Source: Sulfuricystis thermophila
GTDB lineage: Bacteria > Pseudomonadota > Gammaproteobacteria > Burkholderiales > Rhodocyclaceae
Direction: 5' to 3'
Length of the DNA: 64,000 bases
Assembly (NCBI RefSeq): GCF_004323595.1
Contig: NZ_AP019373.1
Span: forward strand, 2,467,593 to 2,531,592
Below, in pieces: positions 1 to 8,991 of this stretch. The notes beneath the pieces were generated by a model. The model saw nothing but the letters and a program-made list of their open reading frames with translations. It was not told the origin of the DNA and searched no databases. Each line of letters begins with the position of its first letter. Position 1 is the first letter of the stretch. Both the position numbers and the translations under genes were made by a program.

Positions 1-789
1 ACTGCGGCCATGCACGGCGAGGAAGTGGGTGGCGAAGTTGATGCCCGCCAGCAGCATGAAGACGATCGCCACCGCTTCGACCGCCGGTGAATTCCAGTAG
101 CCGAAGCTCGCGTCGTGGCTGGAGAAGCCGCCCAGCCCCATCGTCGTGAAGGCATGCACCACGGCGTCGAACCAGTCCATCCCCGCCCAGCGATAGCCGA
201 GCACGCAGGCGAGCGTGATGCCGGCATAGACCGCCCACAGGCCTTTCGCGGTATGCGTCATGCGCGGCGTGAGCTGGGCATCCTTCATCGGGCCGGGCGT
301 CTCGGCCTTGAACATCTGCCGGCCGCCAATGCCGAGGAGCGGCAGCACCGCAACCGCCAGCACGATCAGCCCCATGCCGCCCAGCCAGACCAGCATGCCG
401 CGCCAGAGGTTGATCGACCGCGGCAGCGTGTCCAAATGATCGAGCACGGTCGCCCCAGTCGTCGTCAGTCCGGAAACGGCTTCGAAATAAGCATCGGTGA
501 ATGAGATGTGCAGGTGAAAAATCAGCGGCAGGCAAGCGAATGCAGGAAACAGGGTCCACACCATCACCACCAGCAGGAAGCCATCGCGCACCTTGAGCTC
601 GTTCCTATCGCGGTGCGTCAGCCACCAGAGCCACAGGCCGCTGGCCAAGGTGGCCAGGAAGGCTTCGTCGTAGGCCGAACTCGCGCCATCCTGCCACAGC
701 CAGGAAAGCAGCAGGGGCACCAGCAAGGTGAACGAGAAGCCCGTCAGCAGCACGCCAAAGACGCGGATTACCGGGTAAAAACGTTTCAT
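1..789 (-). CDS. trkH: TrkH-type potassium uptake membrane subunit (3' end outside window)
   Basis: This is the first 263 codons of the K+-translocating subunit of the Trk system; the rest lies beyond base 1. The ATG is the complement of 787-789, 18 bases after the trkA stop, so the two are co-transcribed. The protein opens with a hydrophobic helix and carries a first selectivity-filter segment reading SGLTTTGATV, then a second pore region with TTMGLGGFSSHD, both typical of TrkH/KtrB pore loops. Together with TrkA it should form a gated K+ channel complex in the inner membrane. Identification is firm from the pore motifs and the trkA neighbour; the C-terminal pore repeats cannot be assessed. 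Confidence 0.93.
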   Translation of the reverse strand, partial: MKRFYPVIRVFGVLLTGFSFTLLVPLLLSWLWQDGASSAYDEAFLATLASGLWLWWLTHRDRNELKVRDGFLLVVMVWTLFPAFACLPLIFHLHISFTDAYFEAVSGLTTTGATVLDHLDTLPRSINLWRGMLVWLGGMGLIVLAVAVLPLLGIGGRQMFKAETPGPMKDAQLTPRMTHTAKGLWAVYAGITLACVLGYRWAGMDWFDAVVHAFTTMGLGGFSSHDASFGYWNSPAVEAVAIVFMLLAGINFATHFLAVHGRS

Positions 790-807
790 GGCGACAGTTT
801 GCTCTGC

Positions 808-2199
808 TCAGAGAAACTGGAAGCCGACCTGGAACAGCTTCTCGACCTGCGCGACCTCGCGCTTGCGCATGCAGAAGACGATCACGTGGTCGTCGGATTC
901 GATCACCGTGTCATGGTGGGGAATGATGACGCGTCCGCCCTCTCCGCCAGAATCCTGGCGCACGATGGCGCCGATGTGCGCGCCGCGGATCTTCGGCAAT
1001 TCCTCGATGCGCCGGCCGACCACCTTCGAGGTCTTGCGGTCGCCGTGGGCGATCAGCTCGAGCGCCTCGGCCGCACCGCGCCGCAGGCTGTGCACCCGCG
1101 CGACGTCGCCGCGCCGCACATGGGTGAGCAGCGGGCCGATCGACACCTGGGCGGGTGACATGCCGATGTCGATCGGCCCGCCCTGCACCATGTCGGCATA
1201 GGCGCGGCGGTTGATCAGCGCCAGCACACGCTTGCAGCCGAGTCGCTTGGCCAGCGACGCGGCCATGATGTTGTCCTCGTCGTCGTTGGTCAGCGCCAGG
1301 AACATGTCGATCTCGTCGATGTTTTCCTGGATCAGCAGATTCTCGTCGGTGGCTTCGCCATGCAATACCAGCGTATTGGCGAGCTTGCCGGCGATCACTT
1401 CGGCGCGCCGGCGGTCGACCTCGATGAGCTTCACTTCGTAGCGGGTTTCCAGCGTGCGCGCCACACGCAGGCCGATATTGCCGCCGCCGGCGATCATCAC
1501 GCGCTTGACCGGCTCGGTGCTGCGGCGCAATTCGGTGAGCACCAGCCGGATGTACTGACTGTCGGCGACCAGAAACACCTCGTCGCCCTGCTCGATGACC
1601 GTGTCGCCGTCGGGATCGACCGGCTGGTGCTCGCGGAAGATCGCGGCGATGCGCGCATCGACACCGGGCGGCAGGTGGTCGCGCATCGCGCGGATCGGCT
1701 TGCCGACCAGAAGCCCACCCTGCTTGGCGCGCACACCGACCAGCGTCACCTTGCCGGCGGCGAATTCGAGCACCTGCAGCGCGCCGGGAAACTCGATCAG
1801 CTTGGCGATGTAGTCGGTGATGTCCTGCTCCGGACAGATCGCATAATCGACGGCGAAGTTGTCGTTGGAGAGCAACACCGGGTCGAGCAGATCCGGCGAA
1901 CGCAGACGCGCGATGCGCGTGGTGACGGAAAACAGGCTACGGGCGATCTTGCAGGCGACCAGATTGGTCTGGTCGGACTGGGTCACCGCGACGAGCAATT
2001 CGGTATCTTCGATGCCGGCTTCACGCAGCACCGACGGGTAGGCGGCATTGCCGGCCACCGTGCGCACGTCGAGCCGGTCGGCGAGCGCAGACAACGCCTG
2101 ATGATCCTGATCGACGACGGTGATGTCGTTGGCTTCCGAGGCCAAGGCCTCGGCAACGGAGGCGCCGACCTGGCCGGCGCCGAGGATGAGGATCTTCAT
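808..2199 (-). CDS. trkA: Trk system potassium uptake protein TrkA
   Basis: Cytoplasmic regulatory subunit of the Trk K+ transporter, 463 residues, the normal size for a duplicated RCK protein. It shows two Rossmann NAD-binding halves, each with a glycine motif (GAGQVG at residues 7-12 and GGGNIG near 238), and each followed by a TrkA_C domain (about 140-220 and 370-455). NAD(H)/nucleotide binding to these domains gates TrkH. The ATG overlaps the stop of the upstream NtrX-like gene by 4 bp and trkH follows by 18 bp, so regulator, gate and channel are translationally linked, the usual order in this bacterial class. Confidence 0.96.
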   Translation of the reverse strand: MKILILGAGQVGASVAEALASEANDITVVDQDHQALSALADRLDVRTVAGNAAYPSVLREAGIEDTELLVAVTQSDQTNLVACKIARSLFSVTTRIARLRSPDLLDPVLLSNDNFAVDYAICPEQDITDYIAKLIEFPGALQVLEFAAGKVTLVGVRAKQGGLLVGKPIRAMRDHLPPGVDARIAAIFREHQPVDPDGDTVIEQGDEVFLVADSQYIRLVLTELRRSTEPVKRVMIAGGGNIGLRVARTLETRYEVKLIEVDRRRAEVIAGKLANTLVLHGEATDENLLIQENIDEIDMFLALTNDDEDNIMAASLAKRLGCKRVLALINRRAYADMVQGGPIDIGMSPAQVSIGPLLTHVRRGDVARVHSLRRGAAEALELIAHGDRKTSKVVGRRIEELPKIRGAHIGAIVRQDSGGEGGRVIIPHHDTVIESDDHVIVFCMRKREVAQVEKLFQVGFQFL

Positions 2200-3452
2200 T
2201 CTTCTTCTTTGGTGGCGTTGCGCAAGCCCAGGTCTTTCAGCTTGCGATAGAGGTGCGTGCGTTCGAGGCCGGTCTTTTCGGCCAGCCGTGTCATGCTGCC
2301 GCCATCGACGCGCAGATGGTGCTCGAAGTAGAGCTTCTCGAACAGCTCGCGCGCCTCGCGTAGCGGCAACTCGAACATTTCCGGCAGCAGGCCGGGCGGT
2401 ATCTCGGCAATCTCCGGGCGCCCGGGCGCGAGCAGATGGTTGACATCCTCGGCGCCGATTTCATCGTCGAGCGCAGCGAGCGCCAGCGACTTGAGCACGC
2501 TGCGCAGCTGCGGGTAGCCCTCCGGCCACGGATACTGCCGCAACGCATTCTGGGCGGCGACGGACAGGTGACGCACCGGCACTTCACCGCTCTCCGCCAG
2601 TTGCGCCAGCAGGTGGGTGGCGAGATCGGGAATCTCGTCCTTGAGCTCAGCGAACGACGGCAGACCGATGCTGACCTCGAACAGGCGGTCGATGACATCA
2701 GCATCCCAGCCGTGCTCGATGAGTACGCTGGCGGTGTGTGTCGTCGCGGTGACGAGGCGCAGGTTGTGCCGTTCGAGACGTTCGAACGCGAAGGCAAGGT
2801 TCTTCTGCTGCAGGCGCGTCATTTTCGCCAGCTCGCTGCAATACAGCACCCCGCCGCTCGCCTGGGCGAGAGAATCGAGCGAGATCGGACTGGAGTCCTG
2901 GCCGAGATCGACCCAGGGCTTGCCGGGAATCTGCAAAGTGTGCGCGGCGAGTTCGACGATCGAGGCTGGCGGCGCGCGCAGCAGCACCGAGCGACTCTTG
3001 GCCGCCACCTGTTCGAGGCGGCGGCGCAGGTCCTTGAGCAGTGCCGAACGCGGGAAGGCAGCCAGGGTGAGCACCGAGCCGGTTTTGGGATGATGCTCGA
3101 GCCCCTGCTTCACCGCGGCGAGCAGCTTCTGCATGCTGATCGGTTTTTCCAGGAAGCCGACCGCGCCGATCTTCGTCGCCTCGACGGCGGTCTCGATCGT
3201 CGCATGGCCGGACATCATCACCACCGGCATGTTGAGCTTGCCGGCCGCCGCCCATTCCTTGAGCAAGGTCACACCATCGGTATCGGGCATCCAGATGTCG
3301 AGCAACACGAGATCGGGGCGATGACTGTCGCGGCAAGCGCGCGCCGCAGTGGCATTCTCCGCCGTGACGACATCGAAACCCTCGTCGGTGAGGATTTCAC
3401 GGAGCAATTCGCGGATGCCGACTTCGTCGTCGATGACCAGGATTTGCGACAT
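2196..3452 (-). CDS. ntrX: NtrX-like response regulator with degenerate AAA+ domain
   Basis: 418-residue response regulator of the NtrC/NtrX family. Residues 1-120 form a receiver with VIDDE, the phospho-acceptor Asp in LVLLDIWMPDTDG and the conserved Lys in FLEKP. The C-terminus (about 375-418) is a Fis-type helix-turn-helix. The middle resembles a sigma54-activator AAA+ domain, but the Walker A loop is replaced by VLLRAPPASI, no GAFTGA loop is present, and the Walker B region reads GGVLYCSELAKM, so ATP hydrolysis and sigma54 remodelling look lost. It is probably a DNA-binding regulator acting with NtrY, here 3.7 kb upstream in the same run of genes. The ATG overlap with trkA supports co-translation. 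Confidence 0.85.
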   Translation of the reverse strand: MSQILVIDDEVGIRELLREILTDEGFDVVTAENATAARACRDSHRPDLVLLDIWMPDTDGVTLLKEWAAAGKLNMPVVMMSGHATIETAVEATKIGAVGFLEKPISMQKLLAAVKQGLEHHPKTGSVLTLAAFPRSALLKDLRRRLEQVAAKSRSVLLRAPPASIVELAAHTLQIPGKPWVDLGQDSSPISLDSLAQASGGVLYCSELAKMTRLQQKNLAFAFERLERHNLRLVTATTHTASVLIEHGWDADVIDRLFEVSIGLPSFAELKDEIPDLATHLLAQLAESGEVPVRHLSVAAQNALRQYPWPEGYPQLRSVLKSLALAALDDEIGAEDVNHLLAPGRPEIAEIPPGLLPEMFELPLREARELFEKLYFEHHLRVDGGSMTRLAEKTGLERTHLYRKLKDLGLRNATKEEE

Positions 3453-3524
3453 GGCTACAGATTATCCCGAAAATCAAAACCACCATGAAAGAAGTAGGCC
3501 GTGCATTTGCTTTTCCGACATCGG

Positions 3525-6293
3525 TCAACGCGCCGGCATGGCCAGCCGCGCCAGGAATGCCGTCACCGGTTGCGGCCGGCCAAACAAGTAACCTTGGAAA
3601 TGATGGCAGCCATTGTGTTTGAGCCAGGTGAGTTGTGCCTCGGTCTCGACGCCTTCGGCGACGACTTCGAGGTGCATCTGCCGGGCGATCAGCAGGATGG
3701 TCTTCGACAGCGCGGCATCGTCGGCATCCTGCGGCAGGCCGGCCACGAAAGCACGGTCGATCTTCAGCTCCTGGAGCGGCAGACGCTTCAGATAGGAGAG
3801 GGACGAATAGCCAGTGCCGAAATCGTCGATCGAGAAACGGATACCGAGCGCCTGAAGCTCATGCATGCGCGCCGTCGCCTCGCCGAGATCGGTAAGCAGG
3901 AGGTTCTCGGTGATTTCGAGTACCAGCCGCAGAGGGTTTGCGCCGGTTTCGGCGAGTATCGTGCGCACCCGGGCGACGAAATCCGCCTTGCGGAACTGAC
4001 GCGGGCTGATGTTCACGGCGAGCCGCAGATCGTGGCCGGCCTCTTCCAGCGCCTTGAGCAGCATCGCCGCCTTGCGCAGCACCCACTCGCCGAGCTCGTC
4101 GATCAGACCACTTTCCTCGGCGAGCGGAATGAAGGAGGTCGGCGGTACCAGTCCACGGCGCGGATGGGGCCAGCGCAGCAGAACCTCGGCGCCCTTGAGG
4201 CGTCCCTCCGCATCGTGCTGCCCCTGCAGGTAAAGCTCGAATTCTTCGCTGGCGATCGCGGCGTGCAGGTCGTTTTCGAGTGCCAGACGTTCTTCCACCA
4301 GCGACTGCATCGCCGGCTCGAAGAAGCACACGGCATTGCGACCACCTTCCTTGGCCTGATACATCGCGGTATCGGCATGGCGCAGGATAGCCTCGCAGTT
4401 TTCGCCGACTCCATCGGGAAACAGGGTCAGACCGATCGACGCCCCGAGGTGGCAAACCCCGCCGACCTGACCGAGCTCGAAGGGCTGAGAGAGCGCCAGC
4501 CGCAGCTTGTCGGCGACATGCCTCGCGGCAGCGGCAGCGGTTGCCGCATCGGCAGCGAGACCGGGCAGCAGGACGACGAATTCGTCGCCGCCGAGACGCG
4601 CGACGGTATCCACCTCGCGCAATAGGCCTTTCAGGCGTGCTGCGGTTTCACGCAACACGGCATCGCCCGCGGTATGACCATGGGCATCGTTGATCTGCTT
4701 GAAATGGTCGAGATCAATGAACAAGAGCGCACCGTGATGACCGTTGCGGCGCGCCTCGGCAAACTCGCGTTCGAGACGGTCGAGCAACAAACGACGGTTG
4801 GGCAGATGAGTGAGCGGATCGTAGAACGCAAGCCGTTCGATCTCGTCCTGCGCGGCATGCCGTTCGGTGATGTCCAGATGCGTGCCGGTGATGCGCAGCG
4901 GCCGCCCTTCGGCATCTCTCGCCGTTACCCGGCCGCGGGATAGGATCCAGCGCCACTGCCCGTCCTTGCCGCGCATACGAAATTCGGCCTCGTATTGCGG
5001 TAGGCGTCCTTCGAGGTGATCCTTGAACGCGCGTTTCGCACCCGACAGATCGTCCGGGTGGATCAGTGCGATCCAAGGATCGGCGAGTGCGGCGAAATCT
5101 TCTGGGCGATAGCCGAGCATGCCCGCCCAGCGCGCGTCGACGACGAGGGCGCCCGTCGTCAGGTCGCGATCCCATAGACCAAGGTTCGCGCCTTGGAGCG
5201 CCAGCGCCAGGCGGGTACGTTGGGCATCGAGATCGGCGCGCAGGCGATAGGACTCTGAAACGTCGCGGAACACCATCACCACGCCGATCAGCTGACCCGT
5301 GCCATCGCGGATCGGCGCCGCACTGTCGGAGATGTGGTAACGCCGGCCGTCTTTCGCCACCAACACCGTATGATTGGCCAGGCCCACTACCAGCCCCGTT
5401 TCCAGCACGCGCCCGACCGGGATTTCCGCCGGCTGCCCCGTCAAGGCGTGTTCGATCTTGAAGATCTCGGCAATGCTGCGGCCGCGCGCTTCGGCTTCGG
5501 TCCAGCCGGTCAGCGCCTCGGCCACCGGATTGAGGTAGGACACGCGCATCGTCGCATCGGTCGTCACCAGGCCATCGCCGATGGACTGCAGAATCGCCGT
5601 CACCTCGCCTTCGCTGGCTGCGAGCTCCTGCACGGTCTGCTGCACGGTCTCGGCCATGCGGTTGAAATCGTGGGCGAGCCGGCCGATCTCGTCTTGCGTT
5701 TCATCTTCCACCCGCGCTTCGAGCCGGCCGGCAGTGATCTCGTGGGCGGTCGCGGCGAGCCGTGCGAGTCGACGCGTCAGTCGCCGGGAAAGGATGCGGA
5801 ACAACACCGTCACCAGCGCCAAGGACAGCATTGCGGTGACGAGCATGGCCAGTCCCATGCGTTCCGACAATGCAGCGAAGCCGCCGGCGCCCAGACGCAG
5901 ATGCACCCGGCCGAAACTCACACCACTCTCTTCGAGCTCGAAGATACTGTCTTTGCCGAAAGGTGATCGATTCGCTTCGTGCGCTTCGGCCACCATGGTG
6001 CCATCGTTCGAAACCACCTCGATCGCATCGATTGCGTCGCTCTTGATCAGTGCCTGTGCGATCTCGCGCACACTGGCGTAGTCGCGCTCGACCATCGGCC
6101 CGGTCAGCGCCGCGGCGAGCAGTGGCCGCAGCGTCGTTTCCTGCTGTTCGATACCGCGCTCGGCAGACCAGCGCAGCAATGCGAGCATCATCGCACCGAA
6201 AAGGAGCAGACCCAACAACGATGCGAACGCCGCCAAGAGGCTCAGCTTGTGGCGAATCGGCAGATCAGCAAAAAAACCTGACCGGCGGGACAC
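3525..6293 (-). CDS. Membrane sensor protein with HAMP, PAS, GGDEF and EAL domains
   Basis: 922-residue cyclic-di-GMP enzyme. Order of domains: transmembrane helix (about 15-38), periplasmic sensing segment, second helix (about 150-170), HAMP (about 170-220), two PAS domains (about 230-480), GGDEF (about 485-650) and EAL (about 665-915). The GGDEF motif is intact with an RxxD inhibitory site (REVD) five residues before it. The phosphodiesterase half has EVL in place of EAL and keeps NISPRQF, LEITEN, IDDFGTGYSS, LKIDRAFV and AEGVE, so both activities are possible. The start is a GTG directly after the TGA of the PhnD-like gene, suggesting that the periplasmic protein supplies its signal. The pair interrupts the usual ntrY-ntrX adjacency. 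Confidence 0.9.
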   Translation of the reverse strand: MSRRSGFFADLPIRHKLSLLAAFASLLGLLLFGAMMLALLRWSAERGIEQQETTLRPLLAAALTGPMVERDYASVREIAQALIKSDAIDAIEVVSNDGTMVAEAHEANRSPFGKDSIFELEESGVSFGRVHLRLGAGGFAALSERMGLAMLVTAMLSLALVTVLFRILSRRLTRRLARLAATAHEITAGRLEARVEDETQDEIGRLAHDFNRMAETVQQTVQELAASEGEVTAILQSIGDGLVTTDATMRVSYLNPVAEALTGWTEAEARGRSIAEIFKIEHALTGQPAEIPVGRVLETGLVVGLANHTVLVAKDGRRYHISDSAAPIRDGTGQLIGVVMVFRDVSESYRLRADLDAQRTRLALALQGANLGLWDRDLTTGALVVDARWAGMLGYRPEDFAALADPWIALIHPDDLSGAKRAFKDHLEGRLPQYEAEFRMRGKDGQWRWILSRGRVTARDAEGRPLRITGTHLDITERHAAQDEIERLAFYDPLTHLPNRRLLLDRLEREFAEARRNGHHGALLFIDLDHFKQINDAHGHTAGDAVLRETAARLKGLLREVDTVARLGGDEFVVLLPGLAADAATAAAAARHVADKLRLALSQPFELGQVGGVCHLGASIGLTLFPDGVGENCEAILRHADTAMYQAKEGGRNAVCFFEPAMQSLVEERLALENDLHAAIASEEFELYLQGQHDAEGRLKGAEVLLRWPHPRRGLVPPTSFIPLAEESGLIDELGEWVLRKAAMLLKALEEAGHDLRLAVNISPRQFRKADFVARVRTILAETGANPLRLVLEITENLLLTDLGEATARMHELQALGIRFSIDDFGTGYSSLSYLKRLPLQELKIDRAFVAGLPQDADDAALSKTILLIARQMHLEVVAEGVETEAQLTWLKHNGCHHFQGYLFGRPQPVTAFLARLAMPAR

Positions 6294-7169
6294 TCAAGAT
6301 TCCTCGTGCATCTGGCGATACAGTTCGACCACCAACGGATCGATCCCCTGCATTTCAGCGTCGGTGACCGGCACCAGCCCCTGATGACCGAGGGAAGCGA
6401 TGAAGGTTTGGCCGCTTGGCTGCGCGGCAAAGTCGAACAGCGCCCGGCTGAGCGCTTCTGCCTTGTGAGCCAGCCGGGGTGACACATGGTAGATGACGGC
6501 CGCCAGGCCACGCCCCAGCGGCATCAGCACCCGAACCTTCGCCGCCAGCGCGGCATCGACCTGGGCGAGCGTGGTGCGCGAGACGATCGCCGCCTCGACG
6601 TCACCGACCAGCAGGCGTTGCAGTGAATTGGCATGCGTGCCGGTGGTGACGAGGCGGAAATCGCGGCCGGCGATGCGTCCCGCGTCGCGCAGAAAACGCA
6701 AGCCGATCACTCCCAGCGAGGCGACGCGGTCGGTGACCGCGATGGCGACCGCTCCCCATTTGAAATCCTTGAGACTCTTCTCTGGCACATCTGCACGCAC
6801 GACGAGCACCGGCTCGAGCGGCGCCTGAGTGCGCACGAGCGGCACATGGCCGAGCTCGCGCTGGGCGAGGCGAGCATGAATCATCGCATCGGCGACGATA
6901 TCGTAGGCACCGGCACGCATGCGGACGAGATGCTCTGCATAGTTCGGCGCGCTGGCAAGATCCACCTTCTGCCCCAGAACACCCTCGATGACCGGCAGCA
7001 GCGGGGAATAAAAGCCGACGAGCCGGCGCGCCGGCAAATAGGGCACGATGGCGAATACCGGCCGCTCGCCGGCGCGCACCGCGGCGGGCAGCCATCCGGT
7101 TGCGGCGGCAGCGAGCGCGCCAGCCAGAAATCGGCGGCGTGGGAAGGAAGGATCACAGTGCATCGGCAT
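6294..7169 (-). CDS. PhnD-like periplasmic substrate-binding protein, Tat-type signal
   Basis: 291-residue member of the phosphate/phosphonate binding-protein superfamily (PhnD-like, type 2 periplasmic fold). The N-terminus has an RRRFLAGAL stretch followed by a hydrophobic segment and an Ala-rich cleavage region, consistent with a twin-arginine signal. No ABC permease or ATPase lies nearby; the next gene, starting at the base after this stop, is a membrane GGDEF-EAL sensor. The likely job is therefore ligand sensing rather than uptake. Two ATGs (7169 and 7163) are possible; both overlap the ntrY end, so translation is coupled to ntrY. The ligand is unknown. Confidence 0.82.
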   Translation of the reverse strand: MPMHCDPSFPRRRFLAGALAAAATGWLPAAVRAGERPVFAIVPYLPARRLVGFYSPLLPVIEGVLGQKVDLASAPNYAEHLVRMRAGAYDIVADAMIHARLAQRELGHVPLVRTQAPLEPVLVVRADVPEKSLKDFKWGAVAIAVTDRVASLGVIGLRFLRDAGRIAGRDFRLVTTGTHANSLQRLLVGDVEAAIVSRTTLAQVDAALAAKVRVLMPLGRGLAAVIYHVSPRLAHKAEALSRALFDFAAQPSGQTFIASLGHQGLVPVTDAEMQGIDPLVVELYRQMHEES

Positions 7170-8991
7170 TTTCCCCTGATGGGGCGATGGGTAATTGTAC
7201 GCAAACTCGTGCGCCGCCCCCTTCGGCTGCAGGCCGGTTGGCGAGCGTCACCGTGCCGCCGTGATCGACGACGATCTTGTGCACGATCGCCAATCCGAGG
7301 CCGGTGCCCTTCGGCTTGGTGGTCACATAGGGTTCGAACGCATGTTGGAGGATTTCGGGCGGGAAGCCGGGGCCGTTGTCAGCCACGACCAGCTCGGCCT
7401 TGCGGCCCGCATGGCGCGTCTTCACCAAAATCCGTGCCGTCCCGGAAGCAGAAACTTTGCGAGATGGGTCGGCGCCCGGCGGGACGTTTCCATTTCCGCC
7501 AGCACCAACTTTGTCACCACAGGCTTCGGCAGCGTTCTTGATCAGGTTGTGCAGCACCTGGCGAATCTGATCGGCGTCGGCCAGCACCGGCGGGAGGAGC
7601 GGATCGAGCTCGGTTTCGATGTTGAAGCCGCTGTGGGCATAGAGTTCGAGCACCTCGGCAATCAGACGGTTCAGATCGAGCGGCTGCGGATTCGGCGGCG
7701 GCAGACGCGCATAGTCGCGGAAGTCGTTGACCATCGCCTTCATCGCCTCGACCTGATCGACGATGGTCTTCGTCGCCCGCTCGAGCATCGCGGCATCCTC
7801 CGGGGCGAGCTTCCCGGAGAGCTTCATCTGCAGACGCTCGGCCGAGAGCTGGATCGGAGTGAGGGGATTCTTGATCTCATGGGCGAGCCGCCGCGCCACC
7901 TCGCCCCAGACCGCGGCGCGTTGCGCGGCTTCACGCTCGACGCGTGCCTGGGAGAGCTGTTGCGTCATCTCGTTGAACGAGCGGGTCAGCACCCCCAGCT
8001 CGTCGTCGGTTTCCAGCACCGCACGCGGCGTCAGATCGCCCGCGGCGACGGCGCGCGTGCCTTCGGCGAGCATCAACAGCGGCTTGGCGAGCCGGCTGGC
8101 GAGGAAGAAGGCCAGCGCGATCGCGGCGAACAGCGCGAGCAGCAACGCAAAGGTCAGGGTCAGCGTATAGAGGCGTTTGAGGCCGGCGCGGCCGAGCTGC
8201 AGTTGCTGGTAATCGCGCTGCGCCGCCTCCACCAGGGCGGCGCTTTGCGCGATCGCGGCCGGCACCGGCTGTTCGAGCTGCAGGATCAGCGGCTCGGCCG
8301 CGAAACGGTAGGCGCGCACCGGCAAGAGGGCGCGCACCACGAAGCCGCTCGCCGCATCGCCTTCGACACGCGCGCTACCCGTGCCGGTACGCGCCTGCCG
8401 CAGCTCGACCGGGTCGGGCAACGCGGGCATGAGCTCCGGCAATTCACTGGCGCTGCTGCTGGCGACCAGCTGGCCGTTCGCAGTCACCAGCACGGCGGCA
8501 TTCACCCCGGCCTGCTCGCGCAGGCGATTGAGGAGCACCGCCCCCGGCGCAGGCACTTCGGCCAGGTCATAGGCCATCGAGCGGCCTTTGACGAGGAGCT
8601 CCGTCTGCATCGTCTCGAACACGCTGCGGGCCAGATCGAGACCGCCGTCGAGCGCCGCCTCGATGCGCACGTCGAACCACGAATCGATGCTCTTCACGGC
8701 GAACTGCATCGACACCGCATACACCAGCGCGCCGGGCAGCACCGCCATCATCGCCAGCATCATCAGCAGCCGCGTCTTGAGGCGGGCGCCGAACACGCCA
8801 TTCCGGTAATCGCGCCACAGGCGGCGCAACTGGGTGATGACCAGTCCGAGCAGCAGCAGGGCCGCCAGCGCATTGAGGATGATCAACAGCGGCGTGTGGC
8901 GGGCGAACAGCGCGGTATCGGCCGAAGCCGACGTCAGCAAAATCACCAGCATGCCGCCGAGCGCCGCGGCGAGTGTCAAGGCGATGATCAT
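7153..8991 (-). CDS. ntrY: NtrY-like sensor histidine kinase
   Basis: 612-residue membrane histidine kinase. Two hydrophobic helices lie near the N-terminus (about 1-22 and 32-55), then a helix at about 77-95, an extracytoplasmic sensor region, a further helix (about 275-295), HAMP, the phospho-acceptor H box (RRLAHEIKNPLTPIQLSAERL) and an HATPase domain with NLIKNAAEA, DNGPGF and GTGLGLAIVHKI. No PAS domain is obvious, making it shorter than many NtrY proteins. Its ATG overlaps the DUF4390 stop by 4 bp. A 79-bp repeated element inserts about 26 residues (KVGAGG...SGTA) between the N box and the G1 box of the ATP-binding domain without breaking the frame. The partner is probably the NtrX-like regulator at 2196-3452. 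Confidence 0.9.
   Translation of the reverse strand: MIIALTLAAALGGMLVILLTSASADTALFARHTPLLIILNALAALLLLGLVITQLRRLWRDYRNGVFGARLKTRLLMMLAMMAVLPGALVYAVSMQFAVKSIDSWFDVRIEAALDGGLDLARSVFETMQTELLVKGRSMAYDLAEVPAPGAVLLNRLREQAGVNAAVLVTANGQLVASSSASELPELMPALPDPVELRQARTGTGSARVEGDAASGFVVRALLPVRAYRFAAEPLILQLEQPVPAAIAQSAALVEAAQRDYQQLQLGRAGLKRLYTLTLTFALLLALFAAIALAFFLASRLAKPLLMLAEGTRAVAAGDLTPRAVLETDDELGVLTRSFNEMTQQLSQARVEREAAQRAAVWGEVARRLAHEIKNPLTPIQLSAERLQMKLSGKLAPEDAAMLERATKTIVDQVEAMKAMVNDFRDYARLPPPNPQPLDLNRLIAEVLELYAHSGFNIETELDPLLPPVLADADQIRQVLHNLIKNAAEACGDKVGAGGNGNVPPGADPSRKVSASGTARILVKTRHAGRKAELVVADNGPGFPPEILQHAFEPYVTTKPKGTGLGLAIVHKIVVDHGGTVTLANRPAAEGGGARVCVQLPIAPSGENADAL
7434..7512 (-). repeat. 79-bp intragenic palindromic element, long form, in ntrY
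   Basis: One of three full-length 79-bp copies (others at 25008-25086 and 29174-29252). On the minus strand it starts with a diverged AAAGTTGGTGCTGGCGGAAA unit, continues with an inverted unit CGTCCCGCCGGGCGCCGAC, and ends with a second direct unit finishing GGGACGGCAC. It is read in frame by ntrY as a Gly/Ala/Pro-rich insert between conserved ATP-binding motifs. The last direct unit is the most diverged of the three long copies. Confidence 0.85.
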
